Assembly: GCF_040782645.1 (NCBI RefSeq) | Contig: NZ_CP160403.1 | Location: 8,839,001 to 8,903,000, forward strand | Origin: Streptomyces sp. HUAS ZL42 | GTDB lineage: Bacteria; Actinomycetota; Actinomycetes; Streptomycetales; Streptomycetaceae | DNA length: 64,000 nucleotides | Direction: 5' to 3' | In this document: piece after piece, positions 38,084-47,364 of the stretch | Layout: each line of letters begins with the position of its first letter | How positions within the stretch are numbered: the first letter of the stretch is position 1 | Position numbers and translations under genes: made by a program | The notes under the pieces: generated by a model | Database searches by the model: none | The model's input: only the letters and a program-made list of their open reading frames with translations | What the model was told of the DNA's origin: nothing

Positions 38084-38129
38084 AGGAGGCCGGGGACCCT
38101 CCGCGGTCCCCCGGCACCGATCCTGCCGG

Positions 38130-38519
38130 CTACTCGCCCAGCATCCGCTCCAGCACCTGCCGCTGCAGCGGCAGCACCGCCGCATGCAGCTCGCGGCCCT
38201 TGGATGTCAGGGCGACCCACACCCCGCGCCGGTCCTCCACGCACACGGAGCGCTCCACCAGGCCGTCCTTCTCGAGCCGGCCGATGAGGCGGGAGAGGGC
38301 GCTCTGGCTGAGATGCACCCGTCCGGCGAGGTTCTGCACCCGGCACTGGTCGCCCTCACGGGGCGACTCGGCGGCGAGGATGTCGAGGACCTCGAAGTCG
38401 CTCGCGCCCAGGCCGTGCGGATGCAGCGCGCGGTCTATCTCGCACATCGTGCGCGCGTGCACCGACAGGATGTCCCGCCAACGTTCCTCGAGGCCGGCGC
38501 CGGCCGTCTCCGCTGCCAT
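38130..38519 (-). CDS. MarR-family transcriptional regulator
   Basis: The 129-residue protein has the winged-helix MarR fold: LGASDFEVLDILAAESP, the recognition helix LAGRVHLSQSALSRLIGRLEKDGLV and the wing ERSVCVEDRRGVWVALT. It lies 71 bp after the VOC gene on the same strand. A MarR-like dyad at 38551 in the gap suggests autoregulation. Confidence 0.9.
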   Translation of the reverse strand: MAAETAGAGLEERWRDILSVHARTMCEIDRALHPHGLGASDFEVLDILAAESPREGDQCRVQNLAGRVHLSQSALSRLIGRLEKDGLVERSVCVEDRRGVWVALTSKGRELHAAVLPLQRQVLERMLGE

Positions 38520-38550
38520 ACCCGCACGGTAACACCGATCCGGCCAATTA

Positions 38551-38562
38551 TTGACTATGCAA
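38551..38562 (-). promoter_or_regulatory. Putative MarR operator
   Basis: TTGACTATGCAA has TTG/CAA arms, as in many MarR sites, and matches its reverse complement at 8 of 12 positions. It lies 32-43 bp upstream of the MarR start codon. Confidence 0.4.
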
Positions 38563-38590
38563 CTAGTGCGGGTGCAAGCAATCCGGTCCC

Positions 38591-38941
38591 TCAGGCGGAC
38601 TGGTCCTGGATCACCCCGATCAGATTGCCGTCGAGGTCCTTCACCAACGCGATCAGCCTTCCGCCGCCGACGTCCTGCACGTCCTGCAACAGCTCGGCGC
38701 CCGCGTCCAGCAGGGCCTGCAGCCGGGCCCGGATGTCCTCGACGTGCCAGTAGGGGACCGGACCGGTCATCCCCTTGGCGTGCCCGTTCGGGTCGAGGCC
38801 CACGTCCTGGCCGGAGTCCTTGAAACCGACGTAGTACGACTCGTCCGCATAGGGCTCGGCATCCAGCAGGGTGCTGAACACGGCCTTCGCACGGGCGAGG
38901 TCCTTGACGGGGTAGATGATCGTCCTGAGGCCGGCAGTCAT
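38591..38941 (-). CDS. Glyoxalase/VOC-family protein
   Basis: The 116-residue single-domain VOC protein begins LRTIIYPVKDLARAKAVFSTLL and ends with the repeated beta pattern (PYWHVEDIRARLQALLDAGAELL ... LVKDLDGNLIGVIQ). VOC proteins bind metals and act as lyases, dioxygenases or resistance proteins; this one is unassigned. The ATG at 38941 has AAGGAG upstream; the frame continues to 39016 without conserved sequence. The MarR gene downstream may respond to its substrate. Confidence 0.85.
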   Translation of the reverse strand: MTAGLRTIIYPVKDLARAKAVFSTLLDAEPYADESYYVGFKDSGQDVGLDPNGHAKGMTGPVPYWHVEDIRARLQALLDAGAELLQDVQDVGGGRLIALVKDLDGNLIGVIQDQSA

Positions 38942-39062
38942 GGCGTGCTCCTTGGTGAAACCCGGTCCGACGCGGCGCGTCGGCGGCGCACCGACGGATG
39001 TCGTCGGTGGTTTCACGCTAGGCCGGGGGAGGCGCGCACGGCTTCTTCGATCCTGACCGGTT

Positions 39063-39088
39063 GCAGGGCCGGCCGTTGCCGGCCCTGC
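39063..39088 (-). terminator. Terminator of the galactan ABC/LacI operon
   Basis: A perfect 11-bp stem (GCAGGGCCGGC / GCCGGCCCTGC) closes a four-base CGTT loop, 21 bp after the LacI-type stop codon. Confidence 0.88.
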
Positions 39089-39109
39089 CGATGCCCGTCG
39101 CTCCGGGCG

Positions 39110-40141
39110 TCAGGCCGACTCTCGTCTGACCAGCTCCGTCGGCAGGATCACCGCCACAGGGTCCTCGCCGCCGATCTGTGCCAGCAGCACCCGCACCATC
39201 TCGGCGCTGATGCGGTCGTAGGGCTGGCGGATCGTGGTGAGGGCGGGGGTCGCCTCCGTCGCCGCGGCGGAGTCGTCGAAGCCGCCCACGGACACGTCCT
39301 CGGGGACCCGTCGGCCCGCCCGGTGCAGGGTGGCCAGGACGCCCTGTGCCATCAGGTCGGAGGCGACGAACACCGCGTCCATGTCCGGTGCCTGCGCGAG
39401 CAGCTTCTCGGCGCCCGCCGCACCGCTGGCCCGGCTGTAGTCGCCGGACACGATGAGCCGCTCGTCGACCTCGACGCCCGCTTCCGTGAGCGTCTCCTTG
39501 TAGCCGGCGAGGCGATCGACACCGCCCGGCGTGTCGAGCGGGCCGCTCACCACGCCGATCCGGCGTCGGCCCAGCGACAGCAGGTGGCGCACCATGTCCC
39601 GGGCGCCGTCCCGGTCGTCCGCCGCCACGTAACTCACCTTGGAGCCGGGACCCATGGGCTTGCCGCACTGCACGAGCGGCACCCCCGCCTCACGCAGCTC
39701 CTCGGCGACGGTGTCGCCGGAGTGGCTGGAGACGAGCAGCACGCCGTCGACGTGGCCCGCGGTGATGTACCGCATGATCCGGCGCCGTTCGTCCTCCGTG
39801 CCCGCCAGCATCAGCAGCAGGGGGATGTCGTGCGCGGCCAGCGCCTGGGTGCAACCGTGCAACAGGACGTTGAAGTTGGGGTCCTCGAACAGCTTCTCCT
39901 GCGGTTCGGTCAGCAGGAAGCCGATCGAGTCGGAACGGCCCGTGATCAGGGAGCGGGCATGCCGGTTCACGACGTACCCCGTCTTGCGGATCGCCGCGTT
40001 GACCGCTTCCTGTGCCGCCGGGCTGACGTAGTGGCCGCCGTTGAGCACGCGCGACACGGTGCCCCGGGAGACTCCCGCCACGCGCGCCACGTCGTGAATG
40101 GTCGGCGGTTTGCGCCGGCCCCCCGTGTTGCTCATGGTCAT
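39110..40141 (-). CDS. LacI-family regulator of the galactan locus
   Basis: The 343-residue protein has a LacI helix-turn-helix at the N-terminus (TIHDVARVAGVSRGTVSRVLNGG) and a periplasmic-binding-protein-like sugar-sensing domain. The ATG at 40141 overlaps the permease stop (ATGA); an ATG at 40135 is the alternative. It is the last gene of the binding-protein/permease operon. It probably represses that operon and the divergent GH42 gene through the operator at 43409, with a galactooligosaccharide as inducer (inference from neighbours). Confidence 0.92.
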   Translation of the reverse strand: MTMSNTGGRRKPPTIHDVARVAGVSRGTVSRVLNGGHYVSPAAQEAVNAAIRKTGYVVNRHARSLITGRSDSIGFLLTEPQEKLFEDPNFNVLLHGCTQALAAHDIPLLLMLAGTEDERRRIMRYITAGHVDGVLLVSSHSGDTVAEELREAGVPLVQCGKPMGPGSKVSYVAADDRDGARDMVRHLLSLGRRRIGVVSGPLDTPGGVDRLAGYKETLTEAGVEVDERLIVSGDYSRASGAAGAEKLLAQAPDMDAVFVASDLMAQGVLATLHRAGRRVPEDVSVGGFDDSAAATEATPALTTIRQPYDRISAEMVRVLLAQIGGEDPVAVILPTELVRRESA

Positions 40142-41043
40142 GACTTTACGGCTCCGGAGAGCAGATCGAGGCTCCAGAAGCGCTGGATGACGAGGAACAA
40201 CGCGATGAGCGGGATGATCGCGAGCAGCGCGCCCGTGATGACCAGGGTGTAGAGCGCCGGCTGGCTGTAGCCCTGGGCGAGCAGCGTGAACAGGCCGAGC
40301 GTCATGGGGAACTTCTCGTCGTCGCTCAGCATGATGTAGGGCAGCAGGAAGTTGTTCCAGATCGCCACGAACTGGAAGAGGAAGATCGTCACCAGGCCGG
40401 GCACCATCATCGGCAGCCCGATCCGCGCGAAGATCCGCCACTCCCCGGCCCCGTCCATCCGCCCTGCCTCGACCACGTCGGCCGGCACGGCCGCGGCGGC
40501 GTAGATCCGGCCCAGGTAGATCCCGTACGGGGAGAGGATCAGCGGCAGCAGCACGGAGGCGTAGGAGTCGGTCAGGTCCGCCTTGGCCAGCAGCAGGTAC
40601 TGCGGGATGGCGAGGATGACCGGCGGCATCAGAACGCCCGCCAGCAGGATGTTGAAGACGGTCTCGCGGCCGCGGAAGCGGTAGACGGCCAGGGCGTAGC
40701 CCGAGACGGCGGAGACCGCGGTCGACAGCAGCGCGCCGAGGCCCGCATAGAGGGCCGAATTGCCCATCCACTGCCAGTAGATGCCGTCACGGTAGGCGTT
40801 GAGGTCCGCGAGGTTGTCGGCGAACCCCGTGCCCGGAATCAGGGTCAGGGTGGAGAACAGCTCCTTGCCCGACTTGGTGGCGGCCATGACCACCCAGGCC
40901 ACCGGCAGGAGGCAGTACACGGCCCCGAGCAGCAGGACGAGGGTGGGGACGAAGGCGATACGGCGGCGCAGGGGCGGCCCCTGGACGGTGCCGGGCGTGG
41001 TGCCGACGACCGGGGCGGTCTTCCGGACGGCAAGAGAACTCAT
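40138..41043 (-). CDS. Carbohydrate ABC transporter permease (MalG-like, CUT1)
   Basis: The 301-residue inner-membrane protein has about six membrane segments and the EAA loop EAGRMDGAGEWRIFARIGLPMMVPGL, which contacts the ATPase. No ATPase gene is present; Streptomyces usually supplies a shared MsiK for such importers. The ATG at 41043 overlaps the stop of the other permease, and its own stop overlaps the LacI start. Confidence 0.93.
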   Translation of the reverse strand: MSSLAVRKTAPVVGTTPGTVQGPPLRRRIAFVPTLVLLLGAVYCLLPVAWVVMAATKSGKELFSTLTLIPGTGFADNLADLNAYRDGIYWQWMGNSALYAGLGALLSTAVSAVSGYALAVYRFRGRETVFNILLAGVLMPPVILAIPQYLLLAKADLTDSYASVLLPLILSPYGIYLGRIYAAAAVPADVVEAGRMDGAGEWRIFARIGLPMMVPGLVTIFLFQFVAIWNNFLLPYIMLSDDEKFPMTLGLFTLLAQGYSQPALYTLVITGALLAIIPLIALFLVIQRFWSLDLLSGAVKS

Positions 41044-42014
41044 CGGGCTTCCTCCTGCTTGGAGCGGGCGTTCGCGACGCGCAGGAATCCGAAGGACAGG
41101 ACGAGCGTGGCGACAGCGATGATCACGGCCTGGGCGGCGGCCGAGTAGATGTCGTTGTTGCCGAAGGCGTCCTGGTACACCTTCATCAGCGGACTCCAGG
41201 TCGTGGAGACGGAGTTGGTCAGCGGCTTGAGCGTGGTCGGCTCGGCGAACACCTGCAGCGTCGCGATGATCGAGAAGAAGAACGTGAGCACCAGCGACGG
41301 CGCCACCATCGGGATCTTGATCCGCAGGGCGAGCTGCAGCTGGGAGCAGCCGTCCAGTTTCGCCGCCTCGTAGACCTCGGCCGGGATGGCCTTGAGCGAG
41401 GTGTAGATGACGATCATGTTGAAGCCGGTGCCGCCCCAGATCGCGATGTTCGACAGCGCGATGAACAGCGGTCCGCCGTCGAGCAGGTTGGGCTCGGGCA
41501 GGCCCGCCTTGTCGAGCAGGAAGTAGAAGGGGCTGACGCTCGGCAGGTACAGGAAGCCCCACAGCAGGGCCGCGATCACGCCGGGGATGGCATAGGGAAG
41601 GAAGATCGCCAGCCGGGTGAAGGAGGTGAGCCGCACCCGGTCGGTGTCCAGCATCAGCGCGAAGAGCAGCGCGGAGCCGAGCATCACGGGGACGACGATC
41701 GCTCCGTAGCCCAGGACGCGCAGGGCGCCGTTCAGCAGCTCGGAGTCGGAGAGCGCGGCGGTGTAGTTGGACAGCCCCGTCCATACCTCGCTACGGGCGC
41801 CGGACCCCAGGCCGAGGCCCTTGACCTCGACCTTGCGGAGGCTGAGGTAGACCGCGTATCCGATGGGCAGGACGAAGAACAGCAGGAACAGGACGACGGC
41901 CGGGAGAAGGAAGGCGTACGGGGCGCGCCGTACGCGGCCGCTGGTGGCGCGGGCGCGGGGCGCACGGCCGAAGCCGTGCGCCGCCTTGCCGGTGTTCACG
42001 GTGGTGCCGGACAT
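41040..42014 (-). CDS. Carbohydrate ABC transporter permease (MalF-like, CUT1)
   Basis: The 324-residue polytopic protein has the EAA loop EAAKLDGCSQLQLALRIKIPMVAP. The ATG at 42014 shares one base with the binding-protein stop (TGATG); a GTG at 42017 is also possible. It forms the channel together with the MalG-like subunit. Confidence 0.93.
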   Translation of the reverse strand: MSGTTVNTGKAAHGFGRAPRARATSGRVRRAPYAFLLPAVVLFLLFFVLPIGYAVYLSLRKVEVKGLGLGSGARSEVWTGLSNYTAALSDSELLNGALRVLGYGAIVVPVMLGSALLFALMLDTDRVRLTSFTRLAIFLPYAIPGVIAALLWGFLYLPSVSPFYFLLDKAGLPEPNLLDGGPLFIALSNIAIWGGTGFNMIVIYTSLKAIPAEVYEAAKLDGCSQLQLALRIKIPMVAPSLVLTFFFSIIATLQVFAEPTTLKPLTNSVSTTWSPLMKVYQDAFGNNDIYSAAAQAVIIAVATLVLSFGFLRVANARSKQEEAR

Positions 42015-43342
42015 CACTCGGCGACCTCGAAGCCCTGCTTCTTCAGGTCGGCGACGGTGTCGTCCTGCATGGCGGTCAGCGCGGAGCCGAACGCCGCCTT
42101 GTTCTTGGCCTTGGCCGCGTTGCCGAACGCGTCCTTGAAGGTCGTGTAGGCCACGTTGACGTTGGGGCCCCAGGCGGACGGCGCGGTGGCCTTCGCGATC
42201 TCGGCGGCCTCGGTGTAGAAGTCCGGCTGGTTGGAGAAGAAGTCCGGGGCCTTGGACAGGGCACTGCCGGTCTGGGCGGCGGTGGCGGCCGGGTAGATGC
42301 CGCCCTCCTTCACCATCGCGGCGAGGGCCTCCTCGTCGGTGTTCAGCCAGGTGGCGAACTTGGCCGCGGCCTCCTTGTGCTGGGAGTCGTTGGTGATGCC
42401 GGTGGAGGAGCCGCCCCAGCTGCCGGTGGCGTTCTCACCCGCACTCCACTGCGGCAGCGGGGCCATCGCCCACTTCCCGGCGGTGTCCGGGGCCGCGGTG
42501 GTCAGTACGCCCGGTGCCCAGACCGCGCTGACCCAGGCGATCTGTGTGCCGGTGTTGAGTGCCTTGTTCCAGGCGGGGGTGTACATCGGCTGGTTGTCGA
42601 TCGCGCCCTCCGCGACCAGACCGCCCCAGAAGTCGGCGACCTTCTTGCTGGCGTCGTCGTCGATGGCGACCTTCCACTTGTCGCCCTCTGCGGTCCACCA
42701 CTTGGCGCCGGCCTGCTGGGCGAGGCCCGCGAAGAGCCCCGAGTCGTTGGCGGAGAACGTGGTCAGCGCCTTCGAGGAGTCCGCCTTCTTGAGCTTGCGG
42801 GCGGTCTCCGCGAACTCGTCCCAGGTGGTGGGGACCGTCAGGCCGTACTTCTTGAACAGGTCCTGCCGGTAGTAGAACATCAGCGGCCCGGAGTCCTGGG
42901 GGATCGCGTACGCGCTGTCGGTGCCGAGGGTGACCTGCTGCCAGATGCCGGAGGCGAACTTGCTCTTGGCGTCCTTCACCTCGTCCGTGATGTCGGCGAG
43001 GACGTCGTTGCTGACGAGCGTGGGTATCGCCTGGTACTCGGCCTGCACCAGGTCGGGGGCCTTCTTGCCCTTGGCCGCGGTGATGATCTTGGTGACCAGC
43101 TCGTCGCCGGACGCCTGCTTCTTCACCGTGACCTGGATGCCCGCCTCCTTGCCCGGCCCCTTGTTCCAGATCGCGGCGACCTTGTCCATGCCCGGTGCCC
43201 AGGCCCAGTAGGTCAGCGAGACGGGGCCGGAGTCGGCCGAGCCCTTGTCCTCGGAGCCGGAGCTGCAGGCGGCGAGGGTGGTGGCACCGAGGGCCACGGC
43301 GATCGAGGTGGCCACGAGGCGGCGGCGCATCGTGAACTGCAT
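42014..43342 (-). CDS. Sugar ABC transporter substrate-binding lipoprotein, probably galactooligosaccharide-specific
   Basis: The 442-residue extracellular binding protein has a signal peptide with lipobox LAAC and an SBP_bac_1 fold (VSLTYWAWAPG, WDEFAETARKLKKA). The ATG at 43342 has GGGGAG upstream; the frame is open to 43444 but without a signal peptide. It heads the transporter operon. Specificity for galactan-derived oligosaccharides is inferred from the divergent galactanase and beta-galactosidase genes. Confidence 0.92.
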   Translation of the reverse strand: MQFTMRRRLVATSIAVALGATTLAACSSGSEDKGSADSGPVSLTYWAWAPGMDKVAAIWNKGPGKEAGIQVTVKKQASGDELVTKIITAAKGKKAPDLVQAEYQAIPTLVSNDVLADITDEVKDAKSKFASGIWQQVTLGTDSAYAIPQDSGPLMFYYRQDLFKKYGLTVPTTWDEFAETARKLKKADSSKALTTFSANDSGLFAGLAQQAGAKWWTAEGDKWKVAIDDDASKKVADFWGGLVAEGAIDNQPMYTPAWNKALNTGTQIAWVSAVWAPGVLTTAAPDTAGKWAMAPLPQWSAGENATGSWGGSSTGITNDSQHKEAAAKFATWLNTDEEALAAMVKEGGIYPAATAAQTGSALSKAPDFFSNQPDFYTEAAEIAKATAPSAWGPNVNVAYTTFKDAFGNAAKAKNKAAFGSALTAMQDDTVADLKKQGFEVAE

Positions 43343-43408
43343 GGAGTATCTCCCCTGACAAGGGCCTGAAGGCGGTGGATCAGCAGACCGGCCATGCGCG
43401 GTGTGCTT

Positions 43409-43475
43409 CTGTGAGCGTTCACAGTAGAGAAACATCCAGGACACTTGTCAATGGTTGTTGCTGTGCGGTTATGTT
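43409..43475. promoter_or_regulatory. LacI operator and overlapping divergent promoters of the galactan locus
   Basis: CTGTGAGCGTTCACAG (43409-43424) is a 16-bp dyad with one mismatched pair, of the form bound by Streptomyces LacI-family sugar repressors. On the minus strand TTGACA (43446-43451) and TACTGT (43421-43426) form a promoter whose -10 overlaps the operator. On the plus strand TTGTCA (43445-43450) and TATGTT (43470-43475) point to the GH42 gene. The two -35 boxes overlap almost exactly. Confidence 0.68.
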
Positions 43476-43538
43476 GGGCTCGCACCGCCACCGACGTCTG
43501 TGCACGTTCCCAAATGATCGACACATCGGGAGAGATCC

Positions 43539-45560
43539 ATGCCGGAGACCACCCCCAGGGTCCTCACCAGGCTCGCCTTCGGTGGGGACTACAACCCCGA
43601 GCAGTGGCCGGAAAGCGTCTGGCACGAGGACGTCCGGCTCATGCGGGAGGCCGGTGTCACGATGGTGAGCGTCGGGATCTTCTCCTGGGCGCTGCTCGAG
43701 CCCACGCCCGGTGTGTACGACTTCGGCTGGCTGGACCGTCTCCTCGACCTGCTGCACGAGAACGGCATCCGCGTCGACCTGGGCACCCCCACCGTGACGC
43801 CGCCCGCCTGGTTCTACCGGGCCCACCCCGACGCCCTCCCCGTGACCGCCGAAGGCGTGCGCTACGAGTTCGGCTCCCGCGCCGCCATCTGTCACAGCAA
43901 CGCCGACTACCGCGCGGCCGCCGAGGCCATCACGACCGAGCTGGGGGAGCGCTACGGCGACCATCCCGCCCTCGCGATGTGGCACGTGCACAACGAATAC
44001 GGCGTCCCCGTCTCCGCCTGCTACTGCGACTCCTGCGCCGCCCACTTCCGCGGCTGGCTGCGGACGACCTACGGCACCGTCGAGGCGGTCAACGAGGCCT
44101 GGGGCACCGCCTTCTGGGGCCAGCGGTACACGGATTTCGACCAGATCAACCCGCCGCGTGTCACGCCCACTGTCGGCAACCCCGGCCAGGCACTGGACTA
44201 CAAGCGCTTCGCCGACGCCACCATGCTCGAGAACTTCCGCATGGAGCGGGACATCCTGCACCGCCTGTCGCCCGGCGTCCCGGTCACGACCAACTTCATG
44301 ACCGCCCTCAGCCAGTGCGACTCCGTCGACTACTGGGCCTGGGGCCGCGAGGTCGACATCGTCACCAACGACCACTACCTGATCACCGACGGCCGCCGCA
44401 CCCACGTCAACCTCGCGATGGCCGCCGATCTCACCCGCTCCGTCGGCGGCGGCGCCCCCTGGCTCCTTCTGGAGCACTCCACCTCGGGCATCAACTGGCA
44501 GCCGCGCAACCCGGCCAAGGCCCCCGGCCAGATGGCCCGCAACTCCCTCGCCCACGTGGCGCGCGGCTCCGACGGCGCCATGTTCTTCCAGTGGCGGCAG
44601 TCCCGGCGCGGCGCCGAGAAGTTCCACTCGGCGATGCTGCCGCACGGCGGCACCGACACGCGCGTGTGGCGCGAGGTGGTCGAACTCGGCGCGTCCCTCG
44701 ACTCGTTGAGCACGATCCGCGGCACCCGCACGCAGGCCGACGTGGCGATGCTCTGGGACTGGCACTCCTGGTGGGCGCAGAACCTGCAGTGGCGGCCCAG
44801 CGAGGACCACGACCCGCGCGAGCGCGCCGACGCCTTCTACGAGGCCCTCTACGACCGCCACCTCACGGTCGACTTCGCCCATCCGGAAGCCGACTTGTCG
44901 AGGTATCCCCTTGTCGTCGTGCCCGCCCTGTATCTGACGACCGAGGCGGCGGGCCGCAACCTCGGGGAGTACGTCGAGAACGGCGGCACCCTCGTCGTGT
45001 CGTACTTCTCCGGCATCGTCGACGAGCACGACGCCGTCCACGAGGGCGCGTACCCCGGCGTGCTGCGGGACGTCCTCGGCCTGACCGTCGAGGAGTTCTC
45101 GCCGCTTCTCCCGGGCGAGCGGGTGCGCCTCACCGGCCCCGACGGCTCCGAGCTCGGCGGCGACGTGTGGACGGAGTTCGTCGTGCCGCGCGGCGCCGAG
45201 ACCGTCTGGACGTACGCCGACGGTCTCACCGCCGGCCGTCCCGCCGTCACCCGGCACCGCCTGGGCGAGGGCACTGCCTGGTACGTCTCCACCCGCCTCG
45301 GCGCCGAGGGCCTGGACGCGCTCCTCGGCTGGGCCGTCGAGGACGCGCGCATGGCCCCGCGGGCCGAGCTCCCGCGCGACGTCGAGGTGGTGCGCCGCTC
45401 CGGCGGGTCGAGCACCTATCTGTTCGCGATCAACCACTCCGCCACCGACGCCAAGGTGCCGCTCGACGCGCACGGCACCGAGCTGCTGACGGGCGAGCGT
45501 GCCGCCGGCCGCCTCGCGGTCCCGGCGGGAGCCGTCCGGGTCGTACGGCTCGACGGCTGA
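43539..45560 (+). CDS. GH42 beta-galactosidase
   Basis: The 673-residue glycoside hydrolase removes terminal beta-galactosyl residues from galactooligosaccharides. The acid/base is E153 (HNEYG) and the nucleophile E312 (LLLEHSTSG). A zinc-type cysteine cluster, CYCDSC, follows the acid/base. A trimerisation domain and a small C-terminal beta domain complete the usual length. No signal peptide is seen, so it works inside on imported oligosaccharides. The ATG at 43539 has GGGAG upstream. Confidence 0.95.
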   Translation: MPETTPRVLTRLAFGGDYNPEQWPESVWHEDVRLMREAGVTMVSVGIFSWALLEPTPGVYDFGWLDRLLDLLHENGIRVDLGTPTVTPPAWFYRAHPDALPVTAEGVRYEFGSRAAICHSNADYRAAAEAITTELGERYGDHPALAMWHVHNEYGVPVSACYCDSCAAHFRGWLRTTYGTVEAVNEAWGTAFWGQRYTDFDQINPPRVTPTVGNPGQALDYKRFADATMLENFRMERDILHRLSPGVPVTTNFMTALSQCDSVDYWAWGREVDIVTNDHYLITDGRRTHVNLAMAADLTRSVGGGAPWLLLEHSTSGINWQPRNPAKAPGQMARNSLAHVARGSDGAMFFQWRQSRRGAEKFHSAMLPHGGTDTRVWREVVELGASLDSLSTIRGTRTQADVAMLWDWHSWWAQNLQWRPSEDHDPRERADAFYEALYDRHLTVDFAHPEADLSRYPLVVVPALYLTTEAAGRNLGEYVENGGTLVVSYFSGIVDEHDAVHEGAYPGVLRDVLGLTVEEFSPLLPGERVRLTGPDGSELGGDVWTEFVVPRGAETVWTYADGLTAGRPAVTRHRLGEGTAWYVSTRLGAEGLDALLGWAVEDARMAPRAELPRDVEVVRRSGGSSTYLFAINHSATDAKVPLDAHGTELLTGERAAGRLAVPAGAVRVVRLDG

Positions 45561-45567
45561 GCCGACT

Positions 45568-45608
45568 CCCTCTCCGCCCGTGGAGCCGCGAGCCGCGGGC
45601 GGAGAGGG
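45568..45608 (+). terminator. Hairpin between the GH42 and GH53 genes
   Basis: A perfect 13-bp stem (CCCTCTCCGCCCG and its complement) with a 15-base loop lies eight bases after the GH42 stop and about 60 bp before the GH53 start. It implies separate transcription or partial read-through between two enzymes of one pathway. Confidence 0.82.
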
Positions 45609-45666
45609 TCCCTCACCTCCAGAGGGAACCCCCACCCCCATCACGTCGAAGGGACGACGGACGACG

Positions 45667-47226
45667 ATGTTCCATCCCAGACGCACCCTCAGGGCCCTGC
45701 TGCCGCCGCTCGCCGCCGGGCTCGCCCTCACCGCCCTGCCCGCCCCGACCGCGCAGGCGGCAAGCACTCTCACCAACGGCGGCTTCGAGACCGACGGCAC
45801 CGGCGCGGCCACCCCCGGCGGCTGGTCGGAGTACGGCTCGACCGGCGCCTCGTACGTCGAGGCGGGTGGCCACGGCGGGAGCTACCGTCTGTCGCACTGG
45901 GCGTCCACCGCGTACAAGGTGGAGACGTACCAGTACCTGTCCGGGCTGACCAACGGGAACTACAAGCTCACGGCCTGGGTTCGCTCCGGCGGCGGGCAGA
46001 ACGCGGCCTACCTGGCCCTGAAGAACTGCGGCGGTTCCGAACAGCGCACCGACCTTCCGGTGTCGTCGAGCGGATGGATCCATGTCGTCGTCCCGGTCAA
46101 CGTCACGAACAACCAGTGCACCATCAGCATCAACAGTGACGCGAACGCCGGCAACTGGATCAATGTTGACGACCTCGCCTTCACGTCCGGCACCACGGGC
46201 CTGTCCGTCAAGGGCGCCGACATCTCGTCCCTCGCCAAGAGCGAGGCGAAGGGCGGCGTCTACAGGACCAGTTCCGGCACCACCGGCGACGCCGTCACCA
46301 TCCTCAAGAACGCCGGCATGAACTACGCCCGCCTGAAGGTCTGGGTCGACCCGGCCGACGGCTACAACAACAAGGCCCGCGTGCTGGCCATGGCCAAGCG
46401 CGTCAAGGCCGCCGGCATGAAGCTGCTCGTCGACTTCCACTACTCGGACACCTGGGCCGATCCGGGGGCGCAGTCCAAGCCGGCCGCCTGGGCGAGCCAT
46501 TCGTACAGTCAACTGAAGACTGACGTGTACAACCACACGTACGACGTGTTGAACGCGTTGAAGGCTCAGGGCACCACCGCCGACATGGTCCAGGTGGGCA
46601 ATGAGATCAACGGCGGCATGCTGTGGAACGAGGGTTCCACGTCCAACTGGTCGCAGCTCGCGGGTCTGCTCAACTCCGGCTACGACGCCGTCAAGGCGGT
46701 CAGCTCCTCCACCACGGTGGCTCTCCACCTCGCCAAGGGCGGCGATCTGTCCGGCACCCGCTGGTGGTTCGACAGCGCGGTGTCCAACGGCGTGAAGTTC
46801 GACGCGATCGGCCTGTCGTACTACGGCTACTGGCACGGCTCGCTCTACGACTTCCAGACCACCCTGGACGACGCGGCCTCCCGCTACGGCAAGCCGGTCT
46901 TCGTCGCCGAGACGGCCTACCCCTTCCGCCTCGACAGCGACGACTCGCTCACCAACCAGATCGACACCACCGGTGAGCTCGTCTCCGGCTACCCGGCGAG
47001 CGCTGCCGGCCAGCTGGCCTGGATGAACGCCGTGGCGAACATCGTGGAGGCCGTCCCGAACGGCCGTGGCCTCGGCGTCGTCTACTGGGAGGCGACCTGG
47101 ACCGCGGTCACCGGCAACGGCTGGGACCCGACCGACGCCTCCTCCGGCAACGGCTGGGAGAACCAGGCCCTGTTCGGCTACGACGACAAGGCGCTCTCGT
47201 CGATGGCGTGGTTCAGCCACCGCTGA
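45667..47226 (+). CDS. Secreted GH53 endo-beta-1,4-galactanase with N-terminal binding module
   Basis: The 519-residue enzyme has a signal peptide (about residues 1-31) and a beta-sandwich carbohydrate-binding-like module (about 32-175; TNGGFETDGTG). A GH53 catalytic domain starts at LSVKGADISSL (about 178). The catalytic pair is E313 (GNEING) and E415 (VAETAYPF). It cleaves arabinogalactan type I outside the cell, producing oligosaccharides for the divergent importer. The ATG at 45667 is used because the signal peptide begins there. The module may be of the galactan-binding type. Confidence 0.94.
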   Translation: MFHPRRTLRALLPPLAAGLALTALPAPTAQAASTLTNGGFETDGTGAATPGGWSEYGSTGASYVEAGGHGGSYRLSHWASTAYKVETYQYLSGLTNGNYKLTAWVRSGGGQNAAYLALKNCGGSEQRTDLPVSSSGWIHVVVPVNVTNNQCTISINSDANAGNWINVDDLAFTSGTTGLSVKGADISSLAKSEAKGGVYRTSSGTTGDAVTILKNAGMNYARLKVWVDPADGYNNKARVLAMAKRVKAAGMKLLVDFHYSDTWADPGAQSKPAAWASHSYSQLKTDVYNHTYDVLNALKAQGTTADMVQVGNEINGGMLWNEGSTSNWSQLAGLLNSGYDAVKAVSSSTTVALHLAKGGDLSGTRWWFDSAVSNGVKFDAIGLSYYGYWHGSLYDFQTTLDDAASRYGKPVFVAETAYPFRLDSDDSLTNQIDTTGELVSGYPASAAGQLAWMNAVANIVEAVPNGRGLGVVYWEATWTAVTGNGWDPTDASSGNGWENQALFGYDDKALSSMAWFSHR

Positions 47227-47236
47227 GCCCACACCA

Positions 47237-47273
47237 CAGGGGTCCGGCCGGGCGTGTGGCGGCCGGGCCCCTG
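47237..47273 (+). terminator. Terminator after the galactanase gene
   Basis: A 14-bp stem with one G-T pair (arms 47237-47250 and 47260-47273) and a 9-base loop begins 10 bp after the stop. Confidence 0.87.
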
Positions 47274-47364
47274 CGGCCGGCGGAACAGGCGCACCGCCGG
47301 TATTCGCTTGCATGCCGTCGTCACTCGCGTCAACGTCGGCGGACACCTGACGAAGGCAGAGAAG

